The notes under the pieces: model-generated
The model's database searches: none
Told to the model about the DNA's origin: nothing
The model's input: only the letters and a program-made list of their open reading frames with translations
In this document: positions 33,652 to 46,797 of the stretch, piece by piece
Layout: every line of letters starts with the position of its first letter
Position numbering within the stretch: the stretch's first letter is position 1
From: Echinometra lucunter
Lineage: Eukaryota; Echinodermata; Echinoidea; Camarodonta; Echinometridae
Direction of reading: 5' to 3'
NCBI GenBank assembly: GCA_029962745.1
Contig: CM057162.1
Location: forward strand, 5,463,802-5,527,801
DNA length: 64,000 nucleotides
Position numbers and translations under genes: made by a program

Positions 33652-34504
33652 AGAAAAGAGCATAAGGTAGCTGTAATAATGAAGTGGAGTGACACTAGAA
33701 GATTTTCAGCATGCAGAAATGACATACATGTACAAGTAAAACAACAATATGCATTTTGTACATTCTGGATGAATATTTCCATGCCAACATTTCTGTGAAC
33801 TACCTACATAAACAGTGATACAAAAAGCTTTCTTGTTTTACAAATATTCCATGTCTTTCAACTTTCAAGTCATTTGTATTTTGTTGCAGCATTGTGTAAC
33901 ATTATGGCATTCCATAAATCAATGAACCAAGTTCAAGTGGATTTAAGTTAGCCTGCCTTTATGAATACAAGCCATTGTTTTTCATCACTTTGTATTCTAC
34001 CATGATATTGCATAGCCTAGCTTTCAGCAAGATGAGATTTTTTCCTGTCAATCCTAGAAAGATCTATAAAAAGCCAGGAGAGCATTAGAACCTGACTCTT
34101 TGCAAATGTTATGCTTTACAGAGTCTTGGTGACAAACTTTTATCTGTTAAATGCGATTTGATTTTGGTATAACACATGTTTCCCTTGCAGACTCTAGCCT
34201 GAGATACCTCAGACTTGGTTTTCAATGGGTTAACATTTCAAATTGTATAGCCATTCAAGGAACACTATCATTAAATAGTCTTTGATCAAGACTTGAATAA
34301 TGCCCATATATGGCTTTGGAATCAAATTTTCATTATACCTGAAAGCAAGGCTAGATATTTTTCGGTGCCTTTCCTTCCTTAACAGCTTCACTAATTCAAA
34401 ATCTTCTAACTCACAGAACTGTCCTTGATGAATATTAACCCTATTACATTTTCTCTTGCGAGACAAAACTGTACTTGGATATCTACACTGTAGCTGTTCT
34501 TTTT
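33652..34504. other. Unassigned segment with a 98-codon minus frame
   Basis: The minus frame at 34230-34526 has protein-like wording (CRYPSTVLSRKRKC, LVKLLRKERHRK), but no family was recognised, no splice borders fit, and its upstream end enters an inverted repeat flanking nested MITEs. It may be part of an old mobile element. Confidence 0.2.
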
Positions 34505-34640
34505 CCCAGAGTTTAGGCAAGTCCAAGGTATACAGTCTTCTGCTGTCCCATAGGTTACCAAGTCATGTTTCATTCTGAACATAGATTGATATCAAAAGTG
34601 TCATATTTTGTCTCATTCTGAGTCTAGAAGGACCACCTAA

Positions 34641-35360
34641 TATAACCCATACAATGCAGTAGAGAGTCATTTTTAACCTATTCGTGTCAGAGGTCCACAT
34701 TTTGTGGTTTGGCCTAATATCTTTTGATGCAAAGCCAAAAAAATCATACCAAATACATGAGCAGAGAGAGCAAAAAATTCTACACAAACTGTGCCCATTT
34801 TGGTTGCGTCAATATTCGTTGTTTGATACTGAAATTTTTTTAAAGGAAAATAAGCATTAGAATCCTTAAATTGGCAATGTGATAGAAGGTTTAAAATCAC
34901 CGTTTTCCCCTGCAAATTGGCAACTTTTTGACTTCTCATCATAATTTCTGTCAATTTTGTTTTATAAGAAAAATATAGCAAAATAAAAATGTTGGTGTTG
35001 CCAATTTGAAGTTGCAAATTGGGCTTTAAATAATTCCTGTCACGAATGGGTTAAGGGCAAAAGTGATCAACTTTCCTCAAATTGGCAACAATTTTTTTCC
35101 TTTCTGTATAGTTTCAACAAAAAAATGTTAATGGAATGAAGCAAGGTAAATGAAAATTGACAATTTAGAGACTTTAATGATTAGTGACAATTTGTAATTC
35201 ACTTTTATTTGAGAGTGATACATTGTATTGTATTGAAAGTGGATGTCTGTGAATTTTTCTCCTTTTTGTTCATGTGCATGTATAGCGTGTAATCAAATTC
35301 TGTTTCCAAAAATACTGCATAAGTGTCACTGAGAGGAGACATTGTACTGCTATGGGTTAA
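34641..35360 (-). mobile_element. MITE-B copy split by MITE-A copy 6
   Basis: The left terminus TATAACCCATACAATGCAGTAG is cut after 32 bp by MITE-A. The remainder (CAAATTGGCAACAAT .. ATTGTACTGCTATGGGTTAA) resumes after it. The right end is a clear B terminus. Confidence 0.55.
34673..35054 (-). mobile_element. MITE-A copy 6 (internally deleted)
   Basis: TTAA at both edges; the left TIR reads CCTATTCGTGTCAG. About 35 bp are missing, including the ATTCATTTCAGATACATGACG segment present in the other copies. The ~90-codon frame is open. Confidence 0.88.
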
Positions 35361-35445
35361 TGCAAATATACCGGGTATAATACTAAAATCTGAGACATGG
35401 TCAGTAACCTATGGGACAAGATAGCTTGGACTTGTCCAACTTGAG

Positions 35446-37989
35446 CAAATTGATGTGTCTTTTGAGAAGCAGAGGGATGTTAGCTCATAACATGTTACAC
35501 AGAGTTAACATCCTTTTGGTTCTCAAACTAGCACCAGACATATTGGTTGGTAATTGAGCAAAATGTGTTGGATATCCTAAACTCTATTTTTAACAAACTG
35601 TTTAGTATGAAGAGAAAAAATCCTTTTAATGTTAGGTAATTAGAAGTGCAAGAATGATCTCTTTAAGGAGCATAAAAACAAAATTGCTGAGATATATTGA
35701 TAAAATATCCCTGAAAATTTTATTGCAGTCATGGTGTTTGTAAACTGTAATGAAAGAAAAGTGATTATCTAAACATATTGCTCAATTTTTATCTACCATT
35801 GTATTTCTAATTCTCAATGCTTCACAATAAACTCATTTTCCCCTCTAACTTCCTTGTTACCTTTCTGTAACAAATCTCTAATTGACTTCAGTGTGTTCTT
35901 AAATTTCCCCAAATATTTCTCAGTGAATACTAGCAAAAGTTGTGAACTTTGTAATGTTGTTCTTTTTAACCTTTGACCTAAGAACAGTGTGGTTGTTAAG
36001 ATGACTACTTTTTTGTATGAATACCATTATGTAGATGGTATGTGATGTATGTTTGTAACGGTGATCTGTTACGTGTACGTTAGAATTTGTAACATCTGAA
36101 ATAAATTCATTGCTTTGATTCACTTTGATTCGATTTCATCTGAACAGCCCATCAGAAAAAAAAAGTTGATTGTTAGAAGCAAATCATATTTTTTTTCCTT
36201 TTTTTTTTTTGTATATTGTTATGCACTTTTCTCCAGATATTGAAGATATTAGACATAAATTTAATATGTTTTGTAGGTTGTTATTTTAAAGTCCGTGTCA
36301 GGTTTAAATCTCATTGTTTTTAATGTTATAGTCTGCTGAAAACCAGAAGGACAGTAACTCATATATGCTACATGTACATGTATGCATAAAGATAACATCC
36401 TTATAGCTCGCAGCAGGGCATACACATGCCTGTTATGTTCATGAAATTAAGTTTCTGTTTGACGATTTCAGCACTTGTTGGCTGACCTTGATGAAATAGT
36501 GTTTTGTTGTGTATGTTAACTCCTAAGCACGAACAATGAACCTTGTCACTTTTGACACAATGTTGTAAGTGCTGTGGAAAATGTACATAAAAAGCAAGGA
36601 CATTTCCTGAAATATACATGTAGTTATGTTGTGCTCGGTTGGTCATCTAGATTTAGTATTGCTGTTAAGCACTCTCTAACAGTTTCTATTGTTTTCACTT
36701 TGAAAGTGTCTTTTCTAGACATTTCCTAAACTTTTCAACAGTTTTCTCCTTTTAAAGAGTTTTTTAGTTTATAGTATACCTTATCTGTTATTTTTATGCA
36801 TTCACTTTTTGAAAGCTTCAGTTTCAGAGACTGAAACTTTTCGTTTGAAGTTCTTGGGATGACTCATTCACATTTAAACACAATTTTTTGCCTTTCCCAT
36901 GTGTTCATTTTACAATTACACGTAGAAGGACAGGAATTTAATACTTTGATTTGTTTATTGCATATTTTCATCAGGACCATAACTAAGTCATTTAATTTTT
37001 TATCCTAATAGTGATATTGTCATTTGTTCAACTTCAGTTGGACTATTTTGATGATTGTTATAGTACATGTAGGATTAACTTCAAAATTGTTGTTTTGAAT
37101 TAGTAGAGCTATCAAAAGACTGTTTATTTAGGATCTGCTTTTGTTGACACTGGGCATGTTATGGATTAAATAAATATTGACATTCAGTGCACAGTCAATG
37201 GACCTTGAAGTACACTGAAAAAAGTCAAGAGATATGAGTCAGTTTATAAACAAGAGACAATAGCCATCATAGTATGACCAGTCGTATAGATTTATATCTT
37301 ATTTGCATTCTTGTATGCCGAGCTGAGTAGAATATGGCATTTTCCTCTTGGATCACACAGGATATTTGAGAATCATGATTTTTACAAAATAGAAAGAAAA
37401 TATTTATCATTAGAGTATATTCCAGTTGAGCAGGCATTATATGTGGTTATAGAATATGCATGAATAGATATTTTGTTCAAAATGCTACTTCTCCTGTAGT
37501 ACGTGCAGGAATGAAAATTCTGTAATTTATGTGTGTGTGGGATGGATTGTGTGCACAGTAGTTACTGGCTCATAAGCCAAATTCTTGGCTGTATTACAAT
37601 ATTAGTGGTCATGTTGAGATCATGTGGTGATTGTGGTTCTGGTTGGGTAATAGTTCGTATATTTTAAAGCAGCAAATCCAATAATTCTTATTGAATTTCA
37701 GCAAACTCTATCAGAGAAACCCTTTTACTCCTTCAAAATGCTTCATATATGAAAATTATCATATTTTGACTACCTCCCCCCCCCCCCTCCATGTATCTTT
37801 AGTACGGTAGTCTTTGATAGGCCTGATACATGTATATCCTACATTGAAAGTAACTATCTTTTCAAAGTGCTTTACTTATGATAGTCATAATATTGCAGTA
37901 ACTGGCAAGTCCCTAGTATTCTGGAGTGCCATATATTCCTAATATATCCCACATATTCATAGTTTGATAATCATCAGTTTTATCTGTAG
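35446..37989. other. Unassigned AT-rich segment
   Basis: No repeat family with recognisable ends, no exon with convincing borders. A C run lies at 37776-37787, with scattered ACATGTACATGTA words. Confidence 0.35.
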
Positions 37990-38037
37990 GAGGGTAAAGG
38001 TCAAAGCTACCTTGGGCCTCGTGATGTGTCATACGAG
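37990..38037 (+). CDS. Candidate 48-nt exon, unidentified plus-strand gene
   Basis: Acceptor CAGTTTTATCTGTAG, 16 open codons (EGKGQSYLGPRDVSYE), then donor GAG|GTCTGC. The acceptor is good and the donor only fair. Phase 0 on both sides agrees with the phase-0 end of 32873-32972, so the two could be consecutive. The family is not recognised. Confidence 0.3.
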
Positions 38038-38204
38038 GTCTGCTATACACTAATTAATTAGTGAATGAGATGCATCCATTGATCATTAGGGCTTTATCAA
38101 AACTGGGTAAGGTATTTCACTATCACTCATGGACACCCGTGTTTTCTCCTGATCCTCTATAAGGTTCATGAGATTATGTAGGAAAAATTAGTTGCCTCCC
38201 ACCA

Positions 38205-38340
38205 GGGCCCCCATTTCATAAAACTTGTAATCAGTATAAACAACTGCCACATTTCTATGACAAATTTGCTCTCAGCCAATCGGATGCACGGATTTCAGTA
38301 GCTTGTAACTGAGAGAAAACGATAAATTTGATTTCTAAAG
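38205..38340. mobile_element. Diverged E-type palindrome remnant
   Basis: CCAGGGCCCCCATTTCATAAAAC and GCTCTCAGCCAATCGGATGC..GGATTTCAGTAGCTTGTAAC match the E elements at 57.1 and 7.8 kb. The right arm is decayed. Confidence 0.45.
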
Positions 38341-40224
38341 TTAAGACAGGGTCATATGCTTCTTCAAAATTGACAGAACAAGAAAAAGAAGGGGGTATAC
38401 TGCTTGGAGGATATAGAAAAAATATTGTAGGAATTATGTCCTGAGGTACAGTACATGTATATGCAAAATTTTGATGAAGTACATTAACACTGATTTAAAA
38501 ATCTGTCATGACTAAGACTAAAAGACAGACAGATACATCAATCAATCAATCAGATGTTGAACAAGAAAGAATGAAGGAAACAGAAAAAGAGAGAAGGCAT
38601 TGAAAATAATGTAGGCAATAGCTGTATCAAGCACAGGGATGCCACTTTTCAGACAAAAGTAGGAATTCCTACTTAAGCAATATATTTTTGTCCATAGAAA
38701 ACACCTTTTTTGTGTGTAAAAGGGCCCATTTTAGACAATTTTCCTGCTTTTTTTTAATCAATTCTTAGTGGCACTCCTGCAAGCATGAGCTGTTGGTGTA
38801 TCAGGTGTGTGCTGTAATTGGGCATCACTCTTCACCCAATAACTCACAAGTAGACTGACACTGACATGGTCATACCAGCTGTGTTAATTAATTGTTTCCC
38901 CATGGTCCCAATTGGATTACAGTGTCTGGTCAAAGTGTTGGGATGATGACCTTACAAGCAAAATATAGGTCAGATCTTACAGGTTTTGAGACAGAAATAT
39001 ATCCTTGGTGGTTTTCTCATGCCTCAGCTTGTCCAGTAGCTTTTTAACTTGCAGGGAAGGGAACTGATAATAACAGAATTCAGTAGACACTGGGTTCAGA
39101 GATGAGTGTCATCCATATAAAAACATATAGACAGTTAGACACAATGTTATATTATGTATGGTATATGAGAACCTCAACAAGTGATAAGTGCTCTAAAAAT
39201 AAATCTTATGATTATAATTTTCTAATGTTTGCTCCATCTTGCATTCTTACAGACAGGTGTCAATCTACATTGATATTCTACATAAAAGGGCTGGCTTAGT
39301 TATTTTGATAGCACTTTAATCTTGGGGAAAAAAACACTTGTGATTACCTGTGCAACATGAGAATATTATGGATATTAGTTATGATGATTAAGATGTTTTG
39401 CAGCTTTATATACATGAACATGTAGTAGTACTCAAATAGCTATGACTTCATGATTTCAGTATGCCCGGATATTCAAGAAAACTAGGCCTGAATGCTGATA
39501 GTAACAGAAATTGGTGTAAATAACTGCAGTACTGATATTCCCTTGGCATTTACATTATCCTCAATGTGCATTAAAGCCATGTAAATACACTTGTCATTGA
39601 GTAGGTGGGACTATATCTACACCTTGTAGGTTGTGAGGCTGAATACCATGTACATTAGGCTATGTGGAGCTGAACGCACCTTTTTACAAGGAAGTAATGC
39701 CTCTTTTGTGACTCTTTGATAGAGAAAGAAGAGCTACAATGTAAATCAGCCACTGAGAGGTTCTTAGATCAATGACTTGCTATTCAACTTTCTGAGCCTC
39801 TTATCCTGACCTAGACATTCCTTAGATTACATTACACTGCAGTGATGGTGAAAGAGGGGTATTGGATGAGCTCGAAGGTTTGCAAGATTTTGCATGGTTG
39901 AACAATTAAATTTCAAACTATTTAGGACCAACCCTTACATGGTGCATCTTTAAACCAATGGCGCATTTTAAGAGTGTTTTGCTGTTTTAGACGGAATCAA
40001 AGGAAATTCATATTTTACCAAAAGTCACATTATATTTATTGTAGTCCATGAGATTTATTTTAACCTAACAGACATTACTAAACCTAGATAAATGGTTCTC
40101 TTTTTTTGCAAACAAAAAAGTGAAAAAGAAAAATAAATCAGTATAAAATAAAACACACTTCTAGGTCTTGAAACGTTGGATATGACTTTGGATGAGAAAA
40201 AGATTGCTGTATTTAATAAGACAA
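38341..40224. other. Unassigned AT-rich segment
   Basis: Nothing recognisable on either strand beyond short A/T runs and a good but isolated acceptor-like site near 39052. Confidence 0.35.
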
Positions 40225-40352
40225 GGGGGGTGTAACATAAAGAGATACAACCAATCTTACAATCAATTGTATCTCTTTAGTACATGGTTTACCATAGACT
40301 TACGATTGATATCAATCGTAAGATTGATTGTATTTTTTATGTTACACCCCCC
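40225..40352. mobile_element. 128-bp palindromic MITE (GGGGGGTGTAACAT ends)
   Basis: GGGGGGTGTAACATAAAGAG and, inverted, GGGGGGTGTAACATAAAAAA, each continued by ATACAA(C/T)CAATCTTAC, give ~45-bp inverted repeats with a short loop. Confidence 0.75.
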
Positions 40353-40462
40353 AGATCATGCCAAAAGATTTAGGCCAGGCACAATGTTGGTGTGGATGTA
40401 ACTCTGCTTGACTTTATCATGAACAGGAACATCTGTCGACTACATGTAATTTTGATAAAGAA

Positions 40463-40962
40463 NNNNNNNNNNNNNNNNNNNNNNNNNNNNNNNNNNNNNN
40501 NNNNNNNNNNNNNNNNNNNNNNNNNNNNNNNNNNNNNNNNNNNNNNNNNNNNNNNNNNNNNNNNNNNNNNNNNNNNNNNNNNNNNNNNNNNNNNNNNNNN
40601 NNNNNNNNNNNNNNNNNNNNNNNNNNNNNNNNNNNNNNNNNNNNNNNNNNNNNNNNNNNNNNNNNNNNNNNNNNNNNNNNNNNNNNNNNNNNNNNNNNNN
40701 NNNNNNNNNNNNNNNNNNNNNNNNNNNNNNNNNNNNNNNNNNNNNNNNNNNNNNNNNNNNNNNNNNNNNNNNNNNNNNNNNNNNNNNNNNNNNNNNNNNN
40801 NNNNNNNNNNNNNNNNNNNNNNNNNNNNNNNNNNNNNNNNNNNNNNNNNNNNNNNNNNNNNNNNNNNNNNNNNNNNNNNNNNNNNNNNNNNNNNNNNNNN
40901 NNNNNNNNNNNNNNNNNNNNNNNNNNNNNNNNNNNNNNNNNNNNNNNNNNNNNNNNNNNNNN
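40463..40962. other. Assembly gap (500 N)
   Basis: Exactly 500 unknown bases; likely a placeholder length. Confidence 0.99.
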
Positions 40963-41244
40963 GTAATAGTATTATACATATCTGAAGTGAGTTCCAACAT
41001 GGGAAGAAGGCAACATTCATGACAAAGCAACTAACTTAGATCTAAACAGCACCAGGTGTTACTGCACTGTTCAATGGCAGTTTAAGGATCATGTCCAGCC
41101 AGCTCATAAATCACAAGTGCTCTAGTAAACCAGGTGATACACCTACATTTACCCTAGCCATGTATGTCACCTCCACCCCATGCATGATGAATGAATGGGT
41201 CTTGCCCCCTTAAAAAGATACAAATCTAAAAAGGAAAAAAAAAA

Positions 41245-41276
41245 CATATATATATATATATAAACTAACTTAGATC

Positions 41277-41309
<33 letters not shown>
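41245..41309. repeat. (AT)n dinucleotide repeats
   Basis: Two AT runs separated by AACTAACTTAGATCTAAA, an 18-bp word that also occurs at 41029-41046 just after the gap. Confidence 0.85.
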
Positions 41310-41311
<2 letters not shown>

Positions 41312-41826
41312 AGCTATTTCTTGAAGCTGGATAAGCCAGTTGACTTGTGCATCCATTGGGCGTGACAGATCAGTCATCCCATCAAGGGGTTGGAGAACAG
41401 GGCAGTTGTAGATGACATAATGATAACTCTGTATTAAAGTATATGATTCAATAACCTTGATCTGACCAGGTCATTGTCGTATGAAAGTGATACAATGTAT
41501 TGGTAGATGTATTATTATCATTTCTATGGCTATGAAACATGTGATGAATGTAATTTCCTTTGCAGTCAGACACATAATTACTCGGTAATGGCCATTAAAC
41601 TAGCTTATGTTTTGTATTTTGGAGTAGGCCTATTTTCCCATTAAAAACTGCTCATCATTTTATGACAGTGAGTTTTGTATCCTTGTCATAACTTCAGCTT
41701 TTAGCCTTGGAGAACATAACCAATAATGTTGTGAGACCATTTCTCATTCAGTACGATTAGATTACATGTATGTGTAAACACACATTTTCCATAGACTCCA
41801 GCTCATTTTATCTTGGGCTAAGTAAC

Positions 41827-42023
41827 CAATGGCTGGAATTCACAAAGGTGGTTTAAATTTAGACCATGGTTTAGGCAGATTTCATGGTATAAGTGTGCTT
41901 GATTTAGCGCCTACACCGACAAAGGTCCAAGAGTGTATGTATTAAATCAAGTGCATTTATACCAGAGAATTTGCCTAAACCATGGTCTAAATTTAAACCA
42001 GCTTTGTGAATTCTGGCTATTGG
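41827..42023. mobile_element. Hairpin element (AATTCACAAAG..ACCATGGTTTA)
   Basis: CTGGAATTCACAAAGGTGGT..AGACCATGGTTTAGGCA on the left is inverted on the right almost base for base. Inner arms TGCTTGATTTA and TAAATCAAGTGCA pair. About 200 bp, probably related to 24072-24388. Confidence 0.75.
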
Positions 42024-42734
42024 GTTTTCCCTGCTTTCATTATTGCATGTAGGGCCTACACTGTATATTCTAGCATAGCCTAGGCTATAGGCTTATGATA
42101 TAAATTCATGACATGTGATGTAGGTTTACATCTGTGTATTTTGGGGGATCATATGTAGCCTAATGAAATATTGTCTGTAGGCCTACATGTTACTCATCGA
42201 AATTATGTCTTCGGGTGTGCCAGAAGTGTAACTTGAATGAAGATATTGCAACAGAAGCACTCTTGTTGTGTACCCCTTTTCCTTCCTGAGAACTTCTAGT
42301 CTTAGTAAGGTCAACATGATGTCATTGCTTGTGACATGGGAAGTGGGAATTCCCCAGATGAGTCTTGAGCATACTTCAGATGTAGGTTTCATAACTTCTA
42401 CTTTCATGTTTATTATTATTACATCATTAATGATACTTCTGGCAGGCTAGTGCTCATTACAGATATGCCATAATCTAGCAGTAATTAGCAAATGTACTGT
42501 AGTAGGATCACTTGTATGAAAATACAGCTTCTTGCAATCTCTGCCTAGATTTGTCTACATGCACAGGTATAAATATTACACATTGTCAAGTGTTCAAGCC
42601 CTATACTTTGTTTATTATGCGACTGTTATCATATAATACAATATGTAATGTATCGTATGAGTGTGATAGGACTACACATTACGGTATAGCACATATAGTA
42701 CTAATAATGCATGCCGTAATGTGTCTTTTTTAAG
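42024..42734. other. Unassigned segment
   Basis: Short overlapping open frames on both strands (42183-42450) without a domain or consistent splice sites. Confidence 0.3.
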
Positions 42735-42821
42735 GCCTCCACATCAATAACAATCCCACAGACATTGGTTGTGAGGATAGCCCGCCTTCAGCTCAACGGC
42801 AATTTAGCATTGAGGAGAGAT
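42735..42821 (+). CDS. Candidate 87-nt exon, unidentified plus-strand gene
   Basis: Acceptor GTGTCTTTTTTAAG and donor GAGAGAT|GTATGC surround 87 nt. In one frame it gives two bases, 28 codons and one base, with hydrophilic wording (HINNNPTDIGCEDSPP, QRQFSIEER). A second frame is also open, but its wording looks less natural. The phase is symmetric and matches 54193-54252 exactly; joined, T + GT makes a Cys codon. Ser/Pro/Gln-rich, likely a disordered region. Family not recognised. Confidence 0.35.
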
Positions 42822-45800
42822 GTATGCATGCATTGTGAAGGTGGGCGTCGGCCCTTACTGCCACACATGTACATGTATTCTCAGCATGATATACACACAC
42901 AGCTTTTTCTGACTCACACACAGTCATAATAATACAATACTAGTGCATGCATGTGTAGTAAAGGACACACAGGTATGCACATAAAAATAGTCTTGTTGTT
43001 GAAACTTGTTGCATAATGGTACAAAATGTAGTTCAGAATCACAATAAGAAAGATTTTGATTTATTCAAGCACAGTTCTAGATAATGACTGAATAAAGATT
43101 GGCATAAACTGTTACACTACTTACATGTAACAGTAATGCTTGACTCAGGTCTATATAGGCTATGATATTGTTTTCACATATTGATATCATTATTTATTAC
43201 TCATTCAAATTAGTTGAATCCAAAAACTCCTGATATTTGGCAATTAAGGAACATGTAGGTTGGACAGACCTGTATGTTTAGAACCTGTGGCACATTGCCC
43301 AAAAAGAGCAACAGCAACAACAACAACAACAACAACAACAACAAAAATACGTTTTTTTTTTTGCTTTCAGTCACAGAATTATGTATCCATCTATAGCGTT
43401 GACATCATAATGAAAGACTCATGACCATCTTTTTTCCCTAATGATCTGTGAGCTCAAATTGGGTCTGAAAAGCTAGACAAAGATGTAACCCTCTGTGGGT
43501 GTGGATCACAATAGAGGGGTAATACTACACTATGAAAGAGGGGTAACAATGGCCCTTACTATTACACACCAGGAAATAAATACCAATCATTCACCTGGTG
43601 TAATTTGGGGATACCATTTTTAGCATGTATAGATGTCATATATCCATGGAAGAATGAAAGAATTATTGTTTCCATCGAAAATACATACCCCCCCCCCCCC
43701 ACTCCAAAATTTTGTAACAAGTTCTGTAACTACAGTACGGTAAATAATGAGAAATCAGTACAAATGATAAATAGGTGTAATGGATATAAGCCAATAAATA
43801 GCTGATAGAACTAGTTGTCAGATTTTATTTGATATTTAAAGCAGTCATTATTTCCATGAAACTTAGCTCCCCCCCCCCCCCTCCCAATTCTAAGGGGAGT
43901 ATGGTGCGTACCCCTGTACTATTATGTGCCTGTGAAGCCAAGATAGCAATACATAGTCATGCATTGTGTTCACCAGTCTACTGAGTTGGTTCATCGTTTT
44001 CAGGCAACATTTCTCAGTGTGAGATATCATTCAGTCTTGACCTTAACATGTTGAAACTGAAAGTGTTCATTGTGCTTGTGACAGGTACATCATGTACCCC
44101 CCCCCCCCTTTCTCCACAACCCCACAATGGAAAGGTATCACTGCCATATATGCCCAAAGGCTAGATTGTGATTGTTGGTTGTGTTTTCTGAAGTTAATTT
44201 TAGAATGAATCATGTCTTTATTCTACACAAATAAACTGCCACATTAAAAAAAAAACAGTGACCCCAAGAAACACTGATTTCCTTGTACCATATGACAAAA
44301 CTTCCTCATACATGCTACTGACTGGTTTGTTAAAGACATTTTATATAGGCCTGCCTAGTAGTACCTAGAAATCACATGCTTTATTACGAATGTTTTGCTG
44401 GAGCTAAAAATTTCATATAGATTCCGAAATGTGCATGTATTAAGCACCGGTAGTTAAGATGTGATGGAAGTTTTGAAAGTTATTGGCTATGGAGACATCT
44501 GTGATGTAAGTTTCTTGTGATATTGCATCACAAATTGAACCCAAACAAATAGTTAATCTATTATTAAACTTAAATATGTTTTATTTATATTTATGTATTA
44601 TTCATTTATTCATTTCATCATGTAATGCTACATATATTTCATTCTTTTTTATGCTAACCGGCCCACTTTGTATGAATATTCGAGAATAAATGAATAGATA
44701 AATAATGAATAAATAAATTGATTGTGTGTAGGGCCTATACCTGAATGAAATTTTTAAGAATAAAATTGAAATAACAAATTAAAGGTATCTTGATATCTAA
44801 ATTTCATTAGCCAATTTCATATGCATGCAGTACATTTGTTGCCAAACTGAGTTTACATTTCAACAAGGGTTAACTGCCTCATTATACATGTGTCATTCCT
44901 TATAGAAGTATCATGTGCATCTTTCTCAAATGTGGGTCAATCCCTTGCAACCTGAAAGCTTGTTGTTCATAATCCAGAGCTTAACCCTAGACCAATTAAT
45001 GCCCAAGGTTAGGCCCATGGATTAGTTAACGGGCTCAAAGGATATTGATTTATTGATATCTCTCTCAGAGGACTTGTAATGGTTGAGGGACATGTGGTAT
45101 TTGAATGATCTTATTCTGTTTCACCTGTGATGGCAAACAATTGTTGAAATCAGGCCCATATTTATCACTGTAATTTGACTTCAGTTGAGATCAAGTAAGA
45201 AGGGGGGGGGGGCTCATTCCATTTTAGGGGAAAAAGACTAGAATATAATCAGGACACAGTAATGAGTCATTTATGCATTAGCACTTATTAATCTAGTTTC
45301 ATTGAATTAGGTATCAAAATATTTCCTGGTAAATACATGTACTACAAATTTTCTGAAATGAAATAGGCCAACGTGTATTGTTAATTTTTCAGTTTCGTGA
45401 ATGCTTTATATCAAGTTTCAATGAAACCATCAATTTTTCAGAATCTGTTTTAAACTTTTGTTGCCTATGCAAGAACTTTCCTTCTACAATTTTTTCAAAA
45501 AAGAGCTTTCTTCCTTTTCAAAGTTAATTTTGATTTTCTTTTTGATAAGTAATCAAATACTTGTAACAGAGGGGATCATGAATATGATATCAATTGGCAC
45601 CATATAGTATTGTGAAAAGTGCATGTGATTTCTAAACTTTCCAGGAAACGGCCCACAACCACCAAATTATTTGATGGATTCTGTGGTTAAATTCTCCAGG
45701 ATAAATATCATCCATTTCAATTTTCATATTTCCATACCAGCATAGCCTTGTCAGTTCTATTTATAGACATGAGGATGGTTCAGTGGAAGGCATTGTTGAC

Positions 45801-45965
45801 ATGACCCTGGGGTCAATCTGCGGAGGTCAAGTGCAGGGATGAGTCTGTCATCCTACTCCTTGTTTCTCTGCCTTTCAGTTCATTCATAAGGAATTAGGAG
45901 TGTGTTTAGTGTGGAGGGACACAGGGATAAAGTTGGCAAGGGCACTCCATGTACTTCCCACATAC

Positions 45966-45969
<4 letters not shown>
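42822..45969. other. Unassigned AT-rich segment with C runs
   Basis: C runs (43689-43700, 43871-43881, 44098-44107), a G run near 45202, and a (CAA)n at 43316-43343. Acceptor-like sites at 43369 and 45878 begin open stretches that lack good donors. No gene or repeat with defined ends was recognised. Confidence 0.3.
43316..43343. repeat. (CAA)n microsatellite
   Basis: Nine or so CAA units, followed by an A run. Confidence 0.85.
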
Positions 45970-46010
<41 letters not shown>

Positions 46011-46239
46011 TTCCTTTTTTCTTTATCTCTTTCTCTCTCTCATTGTGTATATAAGTCAAACCTGCTTTAGCAACCACCTGTATAGATAGACCACCTGTCT
46101 ATAAAGACCACAATTTTTGTTTCCCTTGAATATTTTTTTTCCCATTGAAACATGTATTAAAGGAACCTGTCCGTAAAGACCATCTGCTCGTAAAGACTGC
46201 ATTTCTTGTTTCCCTTGGGTGGTCTTTATATACAGGTTA

Positions 46240-46300
<61 letters not shown>
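45970..46300. repeat. Two (CT)n tracts flanking a short TIR element
   Basis: CT runs at 45970-46006 and 46243-46298. Between them, AAACCTGCTTTAGCAACCACC at about 46058 and GGTGGTCTTTATATACAGGTT at about 46220 are imperfect inverted ends, with internal TATAAAGACCAC, GTAAAGACCAT and GTAAAGACTG repeats. Confidence 0.7.
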
Positions 46301-46303
<3 letters not shown>

Positions 46304-46797
46304 GTATGTAGTATTGCATTAATTGCAGGTAAAGTGGGCATCCTTTGAGTCATTCCTCCTCCTTGTTCGATCTCTCATTCATGAAAATATAAGTGTGTGG
46401 GGCTTTTCAGATGCACAGGGATTAAAGTTATATGCTAGTAAGGTTGAAATTCAAGGGCACCCCTGCCCACAGGCTCTCTCTCTATTTGTTTTTTTTTTTC
46501 ATATGTTGGCCTTATGCTCAAAGTATAACTACAAAAATATACCAGTAGACAAGGAACACAAATTACATAATTATTTTGAAATAACAGTGTTTATAGAAAT
46601 GATGACAACCTTTTTATTCTCTTGAATGATCATTTGAACAATGAATATGTTCTGGATCATGTTATGGGGAAAAGAGGATGGCAGATTCCTTTTCCTTTTA
46701 AAGATTTTTGTTCCTAGTTTGTTTTCAAACGAAACAGATAGAAACTGTGAAGGATGATACTGCACAGTATCAACCCCATAAGGTGTTAATTTTTCTC

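Larger units (their letters stand above)
34505..35445. mobile_element. Outer inverted-repeat element holding nested MITEs
   Basis: Left CAAGTCCAAGGTATACAG..CTGTCCCATAGGTTACC and right GGTCAGTAACCTATGGGACA..AGCTTGGACTTG are inverted. Between them lies a MITE-B (34641-35360) split by a MITE-A (34673-35054), implying three successive insertions. The outer element is the least certain layer. Confidence 0.4.

Noticed and set aside
45879..45952. Exon starting after CTCTGCCTTTCAG
   Set aside because: The acceptor is good and ~24 codons are open, but the only donor (GTACTT) is weak and the frame runs into a CT repeat.
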